In this document: positions 62,188 to 64,000 of the stretch, in pieces
Layout of the letters: every line of letters begins with the position of its first letter
Position numbering within the stretch: the stretch's first letter is position 1
DNA from: Ensifer sp. WSM1721
GTDB lineage: Bacteria > Pseudomonadota > Alphaproteobacteria > Rhizobiales > Rhizobiaceae
Direction of reading: 5' to 3'
NCBI RefSeq assembly: GCF_000513895.2
Contig: NZ_CP165782.1
Span: forward strand, 310,001-374,000
Length of the DNA stretch: 64,000 nucleotides
Made by a program: the position numbers and the translations under genes
Notes under the pieces: generated by a model
What the model was told of the DNA's origin: nothing
The model's database searches: none
The model's input: only the letters and a program-made list of their open reading frames with translations

Positions 62188-63504
62188 ATGCGGTATCTGA
62201 AGGACCGCGGCGGAAATTGGCATTACGTGCGCCGCGTGCCCTCCCATGTCGCCTTTCTCGACAATCGCGGCACCATACAGGCTTCCCTGAAAACCCGATC
62301 CCTCGAAGTGGCGAAGCTTCGCCGCGACGCGCATGAGCGCGCCGATGATCTCTACTGGCAAGGGCTCGCCTCCACAGATGGCGCCGGCGTCGTCGCCTCC
62401 TACGAGGCGGCGCGATCGCGTGCGCGCGTTCTCGGCTTCGAATACAAGGCCGCGGCCGATCTCGCGGCCTCGGCGCCGATCGAGGAGCTGCTGCGCCGGC
62501 TGGATGTGGCGCACAAGGGCGGCGAGCGCGAAACGGTCGCCGTGACGGGGCAAGCCGATGAGCCGAAGCTCTCGGTGACGAAAGCGATGACGTTCTACTT
62601 GGAGACCATCGCGATCGGCGAAACCAAGGGCATGAGCGAGAACCAGGTCCGCAAGCGCGAGGAAAAGAAAAAGGCGGCGGCAGCGAAGTTCGTCGAGATC
62701 GTCGGCCATGACGGGCCGCTGCTCGACGTCCCTAGGGCAGACGCGGTCAAATATCACAAGTGGTGGATGGACCGCGTGCTCGGCAAGGACGGGCGGAAGA
62801 AGACATCCGGCAACACGGCCAATCGGTCGTTCGGCAGCATGCGGAAGCTCTTTCGAGAATACGCCAACTATCTCCACCTCGAACTCAAGAATCCGTTCGA
62901 CGGGCTTACCTTCCCGGATCGCAAATCGCAGAAGCGCGTGGTGCCGCCCTTCGAGACGGAGTTCATTCGGGACAAGATCCTTGCGGTCGGGGCGCACGAA
63001 GGCCTCAACCGGGAAGCACTCGCGATCATGCTGGTGCTGGTTGAGACGGGGGCACGCCCGTCGGAGATCTGCAACCTACCTCCGGAGCGCATTCACCTGA
63101 AGGCCAACGTGCCTTACATCACCGTCGACTATCAGGAAGAGCGAGTAATCAAGACGGAATCCTCGACGCGCGATATCCCGTTGATGGGCCTGGCGCTGTC
63201 GGTGATGCGGAAGTTCCCGAACGGCTTTCCGCGCTACCGCGACAAGGAAGACACGCTCTCGGCCACGCTGATGAAGCATTTGAGGGCGAAGGAACTGCTG
63301 CCGACGCCGGCGCACAAGGTTTATTCCTTCCGTCACTCCTTCGAAAAGCGCATGCTGGAAGCGGGGCTCGATTACGAGTTTCGCAAGGCAGCCCTCGGCC
63401 ACAGCGTCGATCGCGAGAAGTATGGTGACGGCGGTTCTATGGCCTGGCGGCTGGAGCAACTGCAGAAGATCGAGCTGCCGTTCGATCAGTCGATTGTGCC
63501 GTGA
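62188..63504 (+). CDS. Tyrosine recombinase/integrase of an integrated element
   Basis: 438 residues. The N-terminus MRYLKDRGGNWHYVRRVP is the DUF6538-type opening of phage-like integrases, followed by an arm/core-binding region (about 100-230) and a catalytic domain. Active-site residues: Arg290 (GARPSEICNL), Tyr379 in place of the usual His with Arg382 (YSFRHSFEKRM), His405 (LGHSVD) and the nucleophile Tyr412 (REKYGDGG). ATG 62188 is chosen; the open frame reaches TTG 62083, but that is probably the -35 box. It should integrate DNA at tRNA-His. Confidence 0.9.
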   Translation: MRYLKDRGGNWHYVRRVPSHVAFLDNRGTIQASLKTRSLEVAKLRRDAHERADDLYWQGLASTDGAGVVASYEAARSRARVLGFEYKAAADLAASAPIEELLRRLDVAHKGGERETVAVTGQADEPKLSVTKAMTFYLETIAIGETKGMSENQVRKREEKKKAAAAKFVEIVGHDGPLLDVPRADAVKYHKWWMDRVLGKDGRKKTSGNTANRSFGSMRKLFREYANYLHLELKNPFDGLTFPDRKSQKRVVPPFETEFIRDKILAVGAHEGLNREALAIMLVLVETGARPSEICNLPPERIHLKANVPYITVDYQEERVIKTESSTRDIPLMGLALSVMRKFPNGFPRYRDKEDTLSATLMKHLRAKELLPTPAHKVYSFRHSFEKRMLEAGLDYEFRKAALGHSVDREKYGDGGSMAWRLEQLQKIELPFDQSIVP

Positions 63505-63685
63505 CGCGGGCTTTCGCCGCGGCGATCCGGTCTTTCTTGCCGATCGCCTTCTCCCGTTCGGCCTCAAGTCGGTCGAAGAGCAGCCAAAGCCTCTCCTCCA
63601 TGTGCGGATATCGCTCGATCAACTCGGCGCACTGCGCGAGGCCGATATCGATGTTCTCGATCGTGGGGGCATAATCGCGTCTCAT
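63437..63685 (-). CDS. Small helical protein of the integrated element, unknown
   Basis: 82 residues, start with GAGGAGG 8 bp upstream on the minus strand, overlapping the HNH gene stop by ATGA. The product (MRRDYAPTIENIDIGLAQCA, then a Glu/Arg-rich helix LWLLFDRLEAEREKAIGKKD) has no recognised family. Its 3' end overlaps the integrase gene by 68 bp on the opposite strand. Small genes of this kind are common in phage and integrative elements. Confidence 0.6.
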   Translation of the reverse strand: MRRDYAPTIENIDIGLAQCAELIERYPHMEERLWLLFDRLEAEREKAIGKKDRIAAAKARVTAQSTDRTAARSSAVAPAARP

Positions 63686-64000
63686 CCGCGCTGCACCTCC
63701 TCGCATTCGAATGCCGGTCCGCCGTTGTGGCCGATCATGCCGCGCTTCGCCTGTTCGCGGCGCTTGGCGTTTTCCCTGCGGGTGACCATCTCGACGTGAT
63801 CCTTTTCCGGCCGGACGCACAGGCGGTTACGGCAGGCGTGATCGAGTTCTTTCTTGCCGGGGATGTAGCCGTGCTCGTTGGTCCACATGGCGATGTGGAC
63901 GGCGACGGTCTGGCCGTCGAGCGACATGCGCGGATAGCCCTTGCCGCGACCTTTCTTGCCTGAATCAGGGCCGGTCCACTCCCAGCAGCCGGTTACCGGA
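63682..64000 (-). CDS. HNH endonuclease, 5' end outside window
   Basis: The frame is open to the right edge, so the gene is cut off there. The visible part begins GCWEWTGPDSG, then GYPRMSLDGQTVAVHIAMW and the HNH core KKELDHACRNRLCVRPEKDH, ending near VTRRENAKRR. This is the HNH_3-type nuclease found in phages and mobile elements (GCWEWTG, LDH.CRN..CV.P). It overlaps the downstream small gene by 4 bp, so the two form an operon convergent with the integrase. An internal ATG at 63927 would exclude the conserved CWEWTG part and is not the likely start. Confidence 0.85.
   Translation of the reverse strand, partial: PVTGCWEWTGPDSGKKGRGKGYPRMSLDGQTVAVHIAMWTNEHGYIPGKKELDHACRNRLCVRPEKDHVEMVTRRENAKRREQAKRGMIGHNGGPAFECEEVQRG

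Overview
The window reads as chromosome of a fast-growing rhizobium of the Sinorhizobium/Ensifer group. The basis is gene order and gene content: a flagellin array followed by motB-motC-fliK-orf38-rem-flgE-flgK-flgL-flaF-flbT-flgD-fliQ-flhA-fliR, an aglREFGAK alpha-glucoside locus, a zwf-pgl-edd block, and acsA2, cbrA-like and phasin genes close together. These match the S. meliloti chromosome as I remember it. The species cannot be fixed from sequence alone.

Layout. 1-19729 is one long plus-strand motility region. It holds three flagellin genes (the first cut by the window edge), stator genes (motB, motC), hook-length control (fliK), a lytic transglycosylase, the OmpR-type regulator rem, hook and junction proteins, flagellin regulators flaF and flbT, export-gate genes (fliQ, flhA, fliR) and accessory genes resembling fliJ, flgJ, flgN and fliL. 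19725-20001 is a long structured palindromic element that supplies the stop codons of both genes flanking it. It is followed by a minus-strand glycosyltransferase and plus-strand folD. 22270-30071 is the alpha-glucoside system: LacI-type AglR, two perfect AAAGCGCTTT-centred operators, and aglE, F, G, A and K (binding protein, two permeases, alpha-glucosidase, ATPase). 30266-34961 holds a small unassigned gene and the Entner-Doudoroff block on the minus strand. 35158-37897 is a pair of genes resembling the gamma-glutamylputrescine pathway. An FAD oxidoreductase, a small membrane-protein gene, a large chemoreceptor, a LysR regulator, three further small genes and isocitrate lyase (aceA) follow. 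An ScfR-type regulator diverges from aceA. 47482-51605 encodes a polyamine ABC importer (potFGHI). 51621-61796 carries an AsmA-like protein, acetoacetyl-CoA synthetase, a fused iron-type ABC permease, a CbrA-like PAS histidine kinase and a phasin.

The right end (61945-64000) is a tRNA-His(GTG) gene with a tyrosine recombinase about 170 bp downstream and a convergent HNH endonuclease/small-protein pair. This is the left edge of a probable integrated element that runs out of the window.

The most interesting signal is regulatory. TTAA-N7-TTAA, the CtrA half-site pair, occurs three times in tandem upstream of the last flagellin gene, once upstream of rem and once upstream of the CbrA-like kinase gene. 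I noticed it nowhere else in the window. This suggests a cell-cycle/motility circuit wired through CtrA, with feedback onto a kinase that acts upstream of CtrA. Further regulatory candidates are a repeated 15-bp motif in the aceA/regulator divergent promoter, TGC-N3-GCA sites over the phasin promoter, and the 277-bp palindromic element.
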